From Coleofasciculus sp. LEGE 07092 (GTDB lineage: Bacteria; Cyanobacteriota; Cyanobacteriia; Cyanobacteriales; Coleofasciculaceae): a stretch of DNA of 43,147 bases. The notes below the pieces were generated by a model, which ran no database searches, was not told the DNA's origin, and saw only the letters and a program-made list of their open reading frames with translations. Below, piece after piece: positions 25,247 to 32,457 of the stretch. The first letter of the stretch is position 1. Each line of letters begins with the position of its first letter. The position numbers and the translations under genes were made by a program. Location: the NCBI RefSeq assembly GCF_015207375.1, contig NZ_JADEWY010000047.1, forward strand, positions 1-43,147, read 5' to 3'.

Positions 25247-26272
25247 ATGCTGAAGCGTTTACCATTAAAAACCCGCAACCTTTGGAGCCTCGCTGTTTTA
25301 GTGCTTGTCGCCGGACTCGCAAGCTGCACTCAAGAGACAACACCTTCTCAAACTGCAACGGATAGTGCAGTCTCATCAGAGGAGAAGCTAACGGTGGTGG
25401 CATCCAATCGTGTTCTGTGTGATTTGACTGAAAAAATTGCCCGCGACACTGTGCAATTGAACTGTTTGCTCGATCCCAATCAAGACCCCCATACCTACCG
25501 GATAACTCCATCGGATCGAAAGGCTGTTGAAACGGCACAACTGGTACTCTACGGTGGCTATAACCTAGAACCCGGTGTTGAGGGATTGGTTAAAGCGACA
25601 AATGCACCATCTCCTAAAGTGGCTGTGTTCGAGGAAGCCGTTCCCAATCCGCTTAGGGGAGAAGCGCATACCCCTGATCATGAAGAAGAAGAGCATACTG
25701 AAGGCAAAGGTGACATGGCACCCGACCCCCATGTTTGGTTGGATGTTCAAAATGGTATTGCAATTGTAGAGGTCATTAGCAACCAACTTGCAGAGGTTAA
25801 CGCCGATAACGCCGATTTTTATGCCCGCAATACTGAACAGCTCAAAACTGAGCTTGAACAGTTAGATACTTGGGTTAAAGAGCAAGTTGCCACGATCCCA
25901 AAAGCACAGCGCAAGCTCATCACAACTCACGATGCGCTGGGGTACTACGTTCAAGCCTATGGTTTTGAATCAGCAGAGTCGTTACAGGGTTTAAGTACTG
26001 AAGAATCACCATCAGCAGCACGGGTGAAAGAATTGGTGGAAATCATCGAACAAGCGAAAGTGCCAACCATTTTCGCAGAAACGACAACTAATGAAAGGGC
26101 AATTGACACCGTTGCCAGAGAAGCTAATGTTAAAGTCTCAGACCAAAAACTAATTGTTGGGGGGCTGGGAGAGGAAAATAGCGAGGCTGGAGCCTACATC
26201 AGCACGATCGCCAGCAACACTTGTGCGATCGTCAATGGCTTGGGAGGTCAATGTACTCCTTTTACAGAATAA
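25247..26272 (+). CDS. znuA: Metal ABC transporter substrate-binding lipoprotein (ZnuA/MntC family)
   Basis: 341 aa. The lipobox LASC gives lipid-modified Cys27, so the protein acts on the periplasmic side. The cluster A-I (zinc/manganese) fold shows three metal histidines: His82 (DPHTYRITPSD), His162 (DPHVW) and His228 (TTHDALGYY), plus a His/Glu-rich loop at about 141-156 (HTPDHEEEEHTEGKGD), typical of zinc binders. The fourth ligand of many relatives, an Asp in the (x)DSLGE segment, is Gly305 here (VGGLGEE). A near-consensus AAGGAG lies 7 nt before the ATG, and a Fur/Zur box lies upstream. No permease (znuB) or ATPase (znuC) gene is nearby, so it relies on partners encoded elsewhere. Zinc is favoured over manganese by the His-rich loop. 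Confidence 0.87.
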   Translation: MLKRLPLKTRNLWSLAVLVLVAGLASCTQETTPSQTATDSAVSSEEKLTVVASNRVLCDLTEKIARDTVQLNCLLDPNQDPHTYRITPSDRKAVETAQLVLYGGYNLEPGVEGLVKATNAPSPKVAVFEEAVPNPLRGEAHTPDHEEEEHTEGKGDMAPDPHVWLDVQNGIAIVEVISNQLAEVNADNADFYARNTEQLKTELEQLDTWVKEQVATIPKAQRKLITTHDALGYYVQAYGFESAESLQGLSTEESPSAARVKELVEIIEQAKVPTIFAETTTNERAIDTVAREANVKVSDQKLIVGGLGEENSEAGAYISTIASNTCAIVNGLGGQCTPFTE

Positions 26273-26444
26273 TCCATGATGAATGGCACTGACTTAAGGG
26301 TTTATAGTCAGGGATGCGATCGCTTTTAGCACACTCAGTACCAACTGAGTTATTTCAGTACCATTTTACCTAAAATGTAAATGGGCAGATGCCCACACTA
26401 CACAACCTATTTCAGCAGAATGATTTTGGTGCGCACGGCAAAAA
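26273..26444. other. Intergenic region with short palindrome
   Basis: Holds TGGGCAGATGCCCA (26382-26395), a fragment of a common cyanobacterial palindromic repeat, and a HIP1-like GCGATCGC near 26317. The octamer CAGTACCA occurs twice, 20 nt apart, near 26337 and 26357. No gene is seen. Confidence 0.45.
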
Positions 26445-26927
26445 ATGAGTAAACCTTTAGAAGAAAACCTTTCCAAAGACATTGCTCAACAAATCAAGAG
26501 TAAGTCAAAAAAAACATTTGACAATACTTACAAAGCCGCTTTATCACTAAAAAGCGCTCTGTATGTGCAAGGCTTTCTAGTCTGGGCGGGACATCCTTAC
26601 AAACCCATCGAACATAGCTGGTTAGAGTTGGAAGAGTATTTGGTTGATCCAACCCTGCCCCATCTCAACAAAAATCCAGATGAACTCCACTACTTTCCTG
26701 CCCAACGCCTGAGTGTGAAGCAAGTCAAAGCTGCTGTAGAAGAAGCGTTGGAAGATTATCCAGAAGACCCACCACTGCCGGTTTACGGTGAGACTCCTTA
26801 CGAATATTACGGTGATGTGATGTTAGGAGGTCGTGACTATCAATTGGCTTACGAACAGGCACTTGCCAAAAGTAAAGAATTAAACCAACACCCCATCAAA
26901 AATAACGGCTCTAGTTCTCTTGAATAG
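26445..26927 (+). CDS. Hypothetical protein
   Basis: 160 aa, soluble, acidic, with a Lys-rich start (SKSKKTF) and aromatic, Pro-rich middle (VWAGHPYKPIEHSWLELEEYLVDP). A stretch near 100-140 (EDPPLPVYGETPYEYYGDVM) is rich in Tyr and Pro. There is no signal peptide, membrane segment or recognised motif. The coding frame is intact and codon use looks like that of the neighbours. It follows znuA on the same strand after about 170 nt and probably has its own promoter. Function unknown. Confidence 0.65.
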   Translation: MSKPLEENLSKDIAQQIKSKSKKTFDNTYKAALSLKSALYVQGFLVWAGHPYKPIEHSWLELEEYLVDPTLPHLNKNPDELHYFPAQRLSVKQVKAAVEEALEDYPEDPPLPVYGETPYEYYGDVMLGGRDYQLAYEQALAKSKELNQHPIKNNGSSSLE

Positions 26928-26943
26928 CGAATTGATGGTAAGC

Positions 26944-27174
26944 TTATCCAATTCCTAACCACCAAAGCAATACTTGAGCGATGAGAATTTTGGCAATCAT
27001 GGCTGTTGGCATAATTGAAACGTAAGCCGTATTAGGTGCTTCTGACTTTGCCAAACTGCCGATGGTGGTACTGAGCAACACTGAAGCGCCAAACGGGTTC
27101 GGTTGGTACAGTTGGAGTTTGTCTAAAGTTTGGTGCGTTGGATGGAGTGGAGACAGACATGAAGTTACTGCCTG
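26944..27174 (-). pseudogene. C-terminal remnant of a membrane transporter gene
   Basis: The minus-strand frame from 27174 to the TAA at 26944-26946 lacks any plausible start and is bounded by a TAG at 27175-27177. It encodes a typical transporter end: YQPNPFGASVLLSTTIGSLA, KSEAPNTAYVSIMPTAMIAK and ILIAQVLLWWLGIG, with hydrophobic helices. The PTAMIAKILIAQ ending resembles the last helix of duplicated-domain antiporters of the AspT/YidE/YbjL kind, but the family is uncertain. It is most likely the tail of a gene whose larger part was deleted. Confidence 0.55.
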
Positions 27175-27416
27175 CTACTTTTGCTCTTTATCGTAGCACT
27201 GAGGACTGATTACCTTTAGTGGAATTGAGCGATCGCTCTCCTACATCCACGCGGCGACTGCCCTTGGTGCTACGCTTCGCGTAATCGAACAGAAGGGAAT
27301 CAACAGGCAATGATTGAGGAGAGAGCGATCGCACTTTGGTCGGTTCGAGTTGGGCGATCGCTCGATCAAATCTATGATCGAAATAGAAAGCTTTCTCCAC
27401 ACCACAGGAACAATCT
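27175..27416. other. HIP1-rich intergenic DNA before UPF0175 copy 1
   Basis: Three GCGATCGC-type octamers occur within 140 nt. The arm GCGATCGCTCTCCT near 27229 can pair with the block AGGAGAGAGCGATCGC (27317-27332). The 38-nt stretch 27325-27362 recurs at 31031-31068 after UPF0175 copy 2 (31 of 38 positions identical by direct count). No gene is seen. Confidence 0.5.
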
Positions 27417-27695
27417 ATGACAACTCGGCAGATTGTGATTAACGTGCCAGAATCAGTGTTGCAGGCTGAAAATATTGATGTAGATACCTTTGCTCGTGAA
27501 TTGTGTGTCTTAGCTGCGGTTAAATTATATAAGCTGGGTCGCCTCTCGTCAGGTCGAGCCGCTGAACTGGCTGAAATGTCGCGGGTTGAGTTCCTGATGA
27601 ATCTGGGACGCTATAAGGTTTTTCCGTTGGAAGCGGAACTACAGGACGTGGATATCAGAGGAGATTCGCAATCGAATTCTGAATCTGGCAGGTGA
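27417..27695 (+). CDS. UPF0175 family protein, copy 1 (antitoxin-like)
   Basis: 92 aa. UPF0175 proteins are small, helical, DNA-binding-like proteins often found as the antitoxin half of toxin-antitoxin pairs. This one shows the family pattern: a first strand (IVINVPESVL), then FARELCVLAAVKLYKLGRLS, SGRAAELAEMSRVEFLMNLG as a helix-turn-helix, and the RYKVFPLEAEL end. The final residues (DSQSNSESGR) are polar and may be added by a rearrangement, because the DNA encoding them also follows copy 2. No PIN/DUF3368 toxin gene is adjacent. A related, damaged copy lies 3.3 kb downstream. Confidence 0.8.
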   Translation: MTTRQIVINVPESVLQAENIDVDTFARELCVLAAVKLYKLGRLSSGRAAELAEMSRVEFLMNLGRYKVFPLEAELQDVDIRGDSQSNSESGR

Positions 27696-27798
27696 GTGAA
27701 GCGATGGCGTTTTGGGCTGTTGGAGGTGGGGGTATTAGCGAGAAGGTATAGCCTTGGGCTATCTCTATAATTAGAGTTAGCTCTACAATGTCTGTGCT

Positions 27799-28017
27799 AT
27801 GTCTGTGACAGAATTACTGCCAACTCTGCAAAAGCTGTCTCGTGCTGAGAAGTTACGAGTCATGCAGTTTTTAATTTCAGAACTTGCTAAAGAAGAGAAT
27901 GAAGCAGCACTAGAAGACGGGGCAATTTATCGGATTGAGTCTCCTTTAAATTCTCATGAAGCCGCTCATAAGTTAGCTCAACTTCTAGAAGAGGATAAGA
28001 AGGAAATTAATGATTGA
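27799..28017 (+). CDS. Small protein coupled to a retropepsin-like gene
   Basis: 72 aa, soluble and helical: MSVTELLPTLQKLSRAEKLR with a second helix VMQFLISELAKEE, then an acidic C-terminus (AHKLAQLLEEDKKEI). The first part resembles small regulators or antitoxin-like helical proteins, but no named family is certain. Its stop overlaps the start of the next gene by 8 nt (ATGATTGA), so translation of the two is coupled. Small upstream partner plus DTGA protease is an arrangement I recall from other cyanobacterial genomes. A TATAAT-like hexamer lies near 27767. Function unknown; a chaperone or antidote for the protease-like partner is possible. Confidence 0.7.
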   Translation: MSVTELLPTLQKLSRAEKLRVMQFLISELAKEENEAALEDGAIYRIESPLNSHEAAHKLAQLLEEDKKEIND

Positions 28018-28426
28018 TGCCCAAAGATTTTCTTTTATCGAAAGGCTTGATGAGTTTGGTACTCCTGATGCTGTTCCCTCTCTGCCTTTAATTCTGACTT
28101 ACCGAAACAATTCGATAGAAGTATCGGGATTGTTGGATACTGGGGCAAGTGTAAATGTTTTACCCTATGATGTTGGTGTGCACCTGGGAGCAGTATGGGA
28201 GGAACAAAGTACATCTGTTCTTTTAGCTGGCAATCTAGCTCCAGTTGAGGCACGAGGATTGGTTGTATCTACTGAAATTCGTCCCTTTGCGCCATGTCGT
28301 CTAGTTTTTGCATGGAGTCAAACGGATGATGTTCCTCTATTGTTGGGACGCATGAATTTCTTTTTGGAATTTGATGTTTGCTTTTATCGATCACAACTGG
28401 CTTTTGAGGTTCGCCCTAGAGTATAG
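28010..28426 (+). CDS. Retropepsin-like aspartic protease domain protein
   Basis: 138 aa, about the size of one retroviral-type protease subunit. The active-site signature LLDTGASVNVLP (about residues 42-53) is intact, and a second hydrophobic-Gly motif VPLLLGRMNFF (about 110-120) matches the flap-distal ILGRD-like strand of retropepsins. Such single-domain proteases work as dimers. There is no signal peptide or membrane segment. The start overlaps the upstream small gene, with AGGA 6-7 nt before the ATG. Cyanobacteria carry several copies of such genes; substrates are unknown. No reverse transcriptase or other retroelement gene is nearby, so this is not a retrotransposon. Confidence 0.8.
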   Translation: MIDAQRFSFIERLDEFGTPDAVPSLPLILTYRNNSIEVSGLLDTGASVNVLPYDVGVHLGAVWEEQSTSVLLAGNLAPVEARGLVVSTEIRPFAPCRLVFAWSQTDDVPLLLGRMNFFLEFDVCFYRSQLAFEVRPRV

Positions 28427-28499
28427 CGATCGCTTCTTGGTCTGTTCAAGTGGGGAAGCGATTTACATCATTATTTATATGTAATTCTGAAAAACAGCG

Positions 28500-29471
28500 A
28501 TGTCTAAACATTATTCTGAGCAAGAAAGAAATAATTTACGAGACGAGTATAATAAATCACGAGAGAGAGATTTAGCTGATTACTTTGCAATGATTGGACA
28601 GGGGTTTGATTCTAGCATAAATCTACTTTCTAAATTAATAGGTACTGCCCACGAGCTAAGTATAGGACGATACAAAGAAAGGTTGCTATTAAAATTAATA
28701 TCAGATTTTCTTCCTAAAAGATATAGCGTTGGATCTGGATTCGTTATGTTTCCAGATACTGAGATCAACTCTTCTGGTAACAGTCACAATGTATCTAGAG
28801 AATTAGATATTATTATCTATGATTGCCTGAATTATTCAACACTGTTTATAGACCAAGATTTTGTAATTGTAAAACCTGAATCCGTTAGAGCAATTATTGA
28901 GGTAAAAGGTCGGCTCGATTCCCAGGCAATAGACGATTGCATGAGTAAATTTATTGATTTTCATAAAAAATGGGCTAAAGCTACTATGCTTTACAATTGC
29001 TTGCGTCTACCGACTTTAAAATGTCCAGGTTTATTTATGATGAACTGGGATATTGGTATTAATTCAAAGGGATACCCAAAATGTGATGGAAAAAGATTAT
29101 TAGAAAGAATAGTAGAAAAGTATAAAGAAAAATTAAAAGGATCTAAAAATACCGAAACCTTACCTTTGTTAACGGCAGCTTTTATACACAATAACTGTAT
29201 TGTTAACTTTCTGAAAAACTGTCCTGTAGAAGGTGACAGAATAGAATTTGGCTATTCTCTTAGTCCGGGTAAGTTTGCTAAATCCGAGAAGGACAGAACC
29301 ATAGCCTATTTATTGTATTGGCTTGACTGGTATTTGGATGTACCATCTAACACATTAATTACACGCCCAGATTGTACTGAAAAAATGGTTTCTAATGAAA
29401 TCTTGATGTTTGAAAAATGGTATGAGATTGATTTTTCATTATATGCCGATCAACCTCACTTCAGTAAGTAG
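28500..29471 (+). CDS. DUF6602-type protein with PD-(D/E)XK-like core
   Basis: 323 aa. The first 50 residues are charged and helical. The core reads ELSIGRYKERLLLKLISDFL, LPKRYSVGSGFV, RELDIIIYDCLNYSTLF, and VRAIIEVKGRLD. This gives a nuclease-like acidic set: Glu60, Asp103 and Glu134-x-Lys136. That pattern matches the DUF6602 family, whose members often sit in defence-rich or mobile regions. The C-terminal half (Trp/Tyr-rich, YLLYWLDWYLDV) is less conserved. The gene is clearly more AT-rich than its neighbours and uses many AAA/ATA/TTA codons, which suggests recent transfer. It stands alone and ends in a terminator hairpin. The role is inferred, not shown. Confidence 0.72.
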   Translation: MSKHYSEQERNNLRDEYNKSRERDLADYFAMIGQGFDSSINLLSKLIGTAHELSIGRYKERLLLKLISDFLPKRYSVGSGFVMFPDTEINSSGNSHNVSRELDIIIYDCLNYSTLFIDQDFVIVKPESVRAIIEVKGRLDSQAIDDCMSKFIDFHKKWAKATMLYNCLRLPTLKCPGLFMMNWDIGINSKGYPKCDGKRLLERIVEKYKEKLKGSKNTETLPLLTAAFIHNNCIVNFLKNCPVEGDRIEFGYSLSPGKFAKSEKDRTIAYLLYWLDWYLDVPSNTLITRPDCTEKMVSNEILMFEKWYEIDFSLYADQPHFSK

Positions 29472-29497
29472 GGTGCGTTGTTAACGCACCCTGTTTT
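29471..29497 (+). terminator. Terminator after the DUF6602 gene
   Basis: GGGTGCGTT-GTT-AACGCACCC (29471-29491) is a perfect 9-bp stem followed by TGTTTT. It starts at the last base of the stop codon. GGTGCGTTAACGCACC-type hairpins are also common dispersed repeats in cyanobacteria. Confidence 0.7.
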
Positions 29498-29608
29498 ATC
29501 TGATGTGGCTGAAAAGATGGTAACTTTAGAAGCTAATTACATTAAGAGTTTCAGCCACTCGACATCAAATCAAGATGACACTTTCCTGAACTTTACACAG
29601 GTTGGTAA

Positions 29609-29779
29609 TTATAGAACCAACAGCAATATCGGTGCAGCGCCAGCAATAATGCCAAACAAAAAACCACCAACAAGAACAAACAAAATACCGCCTAACATTG
29701 CACTACCATAGCCTGCTAGTAAACTAGCAAGTGGAGCGCCTAACGCAGCCAGCAGTGAAGCCATAACAGCAGCACTCAT
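29609..29779 (-). CDS. Small hydrophobic membrane protein (56 aa)
   Basis: The ATG at 29779 has AGGAGA 8 nt upstream, which decides the start against the longer frame opening at 29818. The product is almost entirely hydrophobic, rich in Ala, Gly and Leu: MSAAVMASLLAALGAPLASL, then LAGYGSAMLGG, then a second helix ILFVLVGGFLFGIIAG. It predicts two tightly packed membrane helices with small-residue faces. Size and composition resemble holin-like, bacteriocin-like or type I toxin peptides, but no family is recognised. Confidence 0.6.
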   Translation of the reverse strand: MSAAVMASLLAALGAPLASLLAGYGSAMLGGILFVLVGGFLFGIIAGAAPILLLVL

Positions 29780-29819
29780 ATTTTTCTCTCCTAGAATAAG
29801 TGTTGTAAGGCTTATCACC

Positions 29820-30090
29820 TTGAAAACATTCTAACGATTTTAGCGATCTAAGGCAATTTTTTTGCTGCCATAATCAATGAAATTTGTGTAAACCTATTTT
29901 TTATTAAAAAAAAGAAAAAATTGCTGTGTTAATTTTGACATAGCTTGGAGAATTTTTCTGTGCTTGCTCAACTATTAGCTGAGGGTATTGTGGGAGCAGT
30001 GTTTGACAGCAAATTTGTTAATTGTGGTGGCCCTGATTCTAGTATATGCAAATTGTAAAATTCTGGTTATTCCCTGTTACAAGGAAAAAA
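29820..30090. other. AT-rich intergenic region
   Basis: About 270 nt of AT-rich DNA between the divergent small membrane gene and the secreted-protein gene, with A-runs around 29900-29930. It presumably holds both promoters. No gene or strong hairpin is seen. Confidence 0.4.
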
Positions 30091-30639
30091 ATGAAAAAAG
30101 CTTTAATACTCCTCGTGTTTGGCGTAATCAACACTCTTGTGTTTAGTGAACCCGCCAGAGCTGAAGTAGCATGTGGTGATTCGTACTTGCCAAACGACAA
30201 ACCTTGGTATCCGGTTTATACTAGAACATTATCTCTTAATGAAGCACGTCAACTGTGTGGAGATGCATTTACAACTTCTAACGGAATACAAATGGCATCT
30301 TTTAGCAGCTTAGAAAGAGCTATGAATTTTGCTCGTCAAGTCTCTGGTTATGTCGGAGAACCTACAACAAAAACTCAAATAGCGGACAGTGAACACTCAT
30401 TGAATAGAGCAGCTATCGCTTACAATATTAGTCGTGAAGAGTTAGATGAAACCCTGAGAAGGTTGTATGAGCAAGTTAGATGGAAAATACCTACAGTTTC
30501 TTTTGAAGAATATAAAGAAAAAGCTGGTCTTCAATACACTCTTTTAGTTGACGTATGGGAGGATACAGTTAGTTATCCAGAAAATGATTTTAGGGATTTA
30601 GATGTTTGCTTCACCGATCCTATTCAATGTACTCCTTAA
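30091..30639 (+). CDS. Hypothetical secreted protein
   Basis: 182 aa from the ATG at 30091, preceded by AAGGA at a suitable distance; the frame also opens 45 nt earlier. Residues 1-25 are a clear Sec signal peptide (MKKALILLVFGVINTLVF, cleavage after PARA|E). The mature protein begins EVACGDSYLPNDKPWYP and contains four cysteines (near ACGDS, LCGDAF, VCFTD, QCTP) that could form two disulfides. The middle is helical (SREELDETLRRLYEQV). No named domain is recognised. The gene has no evident operon partner and shares the AT-rich composition of this stretch. Confidence 0.72.
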   Translation: MKKALILLVFGVINTLVFSEPARAEVACGDSYLPNDKPWYPVYTRTLSLNEARQLCGDAFTTSNGIQMASFSSLERAMNFARQVSGYVGEPTTKTQIADSEHSLNRAAIAYNISREELDETLRRLYEQVRWKIPTVSFEEYKEKAGLQYTLLVDVWEDTVSYPENDFRDLDVCFTDPIQCTP

Positions 30640-30739
30640 TCACTTTCAACTCAGTTTAAGCCGCATCTTCTCAGTTCTACAACTGCCTTAGTGTATCTCC
30701 GCTCCCACTCCAAGGTAGTGTGACCGCCTATTTGATAGG

Positions 30740-31012
30740 GTGCATCTTGTGATTAACGTGCCAGAATCAGTGTTGCAGGCTGAAAATACTGATGCAGATA
30801 CTTTTGCTCGTGAATTGTGCATCTTAGCGGCGGTTAAGCTATACGAATTGAATCGCCTCTCGTCGGGTCGAGCGGCGGAACTGGCTGGAATGTCGCGGAT
30901 TGAGTTCTTGATGAATCTGGGACGCTATAAAATTTTTCCCTTGCACCACTGGTTGATCGGCTACGAGATTCAGGGATGTGGATATCAGAGGATATTCGGA
31001 ATCGAATTCTGA
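30740..31012 (+). pseudogene. UPF0175 family gene, copy 2, rearranged at both ends
   Basis: From about 30748 the DNA closely matches copy 1 (27434 onward), encoding VINVPESVLQAENTDADTFA and the helix-turn-helix region up to NLGRYKIFPL. The first residues of copy 1 (MTTRQI) are missing; the only upstream start is a GTG giving MHL. After FPL the sequence departs into HHWLIGYEIQ... and ends in a different frame from copy 1, although the DNA after it (gaatcgaattctgaatctgg) again matches copy 1. It is probably a decayed duplicate, perhaps still translated. Confidence 0.65.
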
Positions 31013-31105
31013 ATCTGGCAGGTGAGTGAAGTGATCGCATTTTGGTTGGTTTGAGTTAGGCTATTGCTTTCATAAGTGTTGCAGAGATTTGCAGGAGATC
31101 AAACA

Positions 31106-31813
31106 GTGAGTGAAGTAGATAAAGGTTATGAGTTAAAAGTGCTGAAGATGGTAGCCAATAAATACCTAGACGAAACCCTATCAGCTACAGAGGAAAGTCT
31201 TAAAGCACTTGAGGCTAATCGTGACCAAGTTGTGTGGGAGTTAGCCACAAGAATTTATAGCCAGAGTGGACATAAAGTTGAATTATCCACACTACGAGAT
31301 GTAGTAAACTCTCGAATTGGAGTTGTGAAATATCAGCTAGCTGCTGAAAAGGAGCGTATGGCTGAGCAAGCTCAGCGCATTGCTGAAGAAAAAGCTGCTG
31401 AAGAAGAGCACCTGGCTGAACAAGCTCGGCGTGTTGCTGAAGAAAAAGCTGCTGAAGAAGCCTCTTTGCGTGACAAAATAAGTAGCATAATCGGGGAACT
31501 TGGAGTAGAGGAGAGCCAAGCTAAAATCTTTGTTAAAGTTCGGAAAATAGTTAGTGAGCAATTAGAGGTGGATGAGAGTGAAGTGACTTTGGATAGCCAC
31601 ATCTCAAATGATTTGAATGCCGATGGGCTTGATACTGTTGAGCTGGCGATGGCGCTAGAAGAGGAATTCGACATTGAAATACCAGATGACTTGTTGGGGG
31701 CGGTTAATAAAAAGCCACTATCATATTTCAGTAGTTCCTTTGATGATCCAGTTGCAGTAGCTTGCACCGTCAGAGAACTCTTGCTCTTTATTCACAAGAA
31801 CGTTTCATCTTAA
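31106..31813 (+). CDS. Coiled-coil protein with C-terminal acyl-carrier-like domain lacking the Ser
   Basis: 235 aa from the GTG at 31106, chosen because AGGAG lies 8 nt upstream; the frame also opens at 31076. The N-terminal helical region (1-75) is followed by a highly charged coiled coil (about 79-122) made of two 18-residue repeats ([18 protein letters not shown] and [18 protein letters not shown]). From about 137 to 230 there is an acyl carrier protein-like domain: [49 protein letters not shown]. In true ACPs the motif is ADSLDTVEL and the Ser carries phosphopantetheine; here it is Gly174 (codon GGG), so it cannot be loaded at that site. A structural or docking role is likely. No fatty acid or polyketide genes are nearby. 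Confidence 0.75.
   Translation: MSEVDKGYELKVLKMVANKYLDETLSATEESLKALEANRDQVVWELATRIYSQSGHKVELSTLRDVVNSRIGVVKYQLAAEKERMAEQAQRIAEEKAAEEEHLAEQARRVAEEKAAEEASLRDKISSIIGELGVEESQAKIFVKVRKIVSEQLEVDESEVTLDSHISNDLNADGLDTVELAMALEEEFDIEIPDDLLGAVNKKPLSYFSSSFDDPVAVACTVRELLLFIHKNVSS
31361..31468 (+). repeat. Two tandem 54-bp units in the coiled-coil coding region
   Basis: Units 31361-31414 and 31415-31468 both begin GCTGA(G/A)CAAGCTC and share the internal stretch GCTGAAGAAAAAGCTGCTGA exactly. They encode 18 residues each, preserving the heptad-like pattern. Confidence 0.8.
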
Positions 31814-32192
31814 ACGGCATTGTTAAAATCCCCAAAATCTGACTCACTTCATTAATAAAATAATCTCGCTTATCAATCCAGACAGTTTTATCAATCAACT
31901 TAAGAAACTTCCAATCCGTTCCCGTCGTTACCGCTCCATAGATACTTGCGATCGCCTCTCCATTTCGTTGATTAAATAATTGGGCTGCAACCATCTCAGC
32001 AATACACTGCCCTAAGCCAGATTTAATACTTTCATTCTTAGCCTCTACCAAAGTTACAACCGGAGTCCGAATTTCATAGGATTCTTTTGATGCCGTCAGA
32101 ATATAATCGCAATATCCGCTCAAACCTGCTTGCACATCAACATTGAACTCTGAGCCTGAGAAGAAGAGCAGTGGAGGAGGCGACTTCTTCAC
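31788..32192 (-). pseudogene. N-terminally truncated PD-(D/E)XK nuclease-like gene
   Basis: 134 codons from a GTG at 32192; an in-frame TGA lies at 32202-32204. The sequence has a recognisable nuclease-like core: SGSEFNVDVQAGLSGYCDYI (Asp29), PVVTLVEAKNESIKSGLGQC (Glu50-x-Lys52, Gln62), AEMVAAQLFNQRN, and VTTGTDWKFLKL. From recollection of cyanobacterial relatives, full proteins are longer at the N-terminus, so this is a truncated or frameshifted copy; an ATG at 32205 in the neighbouring frame fits a frameshift. Its last 26 nt overlap the end of the convergent coiled-coil/ACP-like gene, so the final residues (PFKMKRSCE) are probably not original. Confidence 0.6.
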
Positions 32193-32205
32193 TGACTTTA
32201 ATCAT

Positions 32206-32396
32206 AAACATAAAAAATAGAGCGGTAGGGCAGTCCGTTCTTAAAGCCAAGAGCCTCCTAAGCAATAGCCGGATTGTCTTGGAAGCCTACAGTGACTATT
32301 CGAGTACAGTTTCGGAGCTGTCACGATTGAGCAATCATATTCAGACGACGAGGGACAAACACACCGCTTGAGAGCCGAATGTGGGTTACAAAGGAT
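32206..32396. other. Intergenic DNA upstream of the psaB terminator
   Basis: About 190 nt between the truncated nuclease gene and the psaB terminator. I see no gene, convincing RNA fold or known repeat in it. Confidence 0.4.
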
Positions 32397-32433
32397 AAAA
32401 AAATCCCCCACCCGAAGGCAAGGGATTTTTTTT
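32397..32433 (-). terminator. Intrinsic terminator of the psaAB operon
   Basis: On the minus strand AAAAAAAATCCC pairs with GGGATTTTTTT around a loop, followed by U-rich sequence, beginning about 25 nt after the psaB stop at 32458. The plus strand has an equally good U-run, so it works in both directions. Confidence 0.85.
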
Positions 32434-32457
32434 AATTACCTACAAGCTTTCAGTCCG

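Noticed and set aside
28010..28426. Retrotransposon or retron origin for the retropepsin-like gene
   Set aside because: There is no reverse transcriptase, integrase or msr/msd-like structure in the window.
29478..29711. 77-codon plus-strand ORF after the DUF6602 gene
   Set aside because: It begins inside the terminator hairpin and runs antisense to the better supported small membrane protein gene.
32206..32396. Possible intron end or transposon remnant before the psaB terminator
   Set aside because: No domain V-like fold, terminal repeat or coding remnant could be supported by eye.
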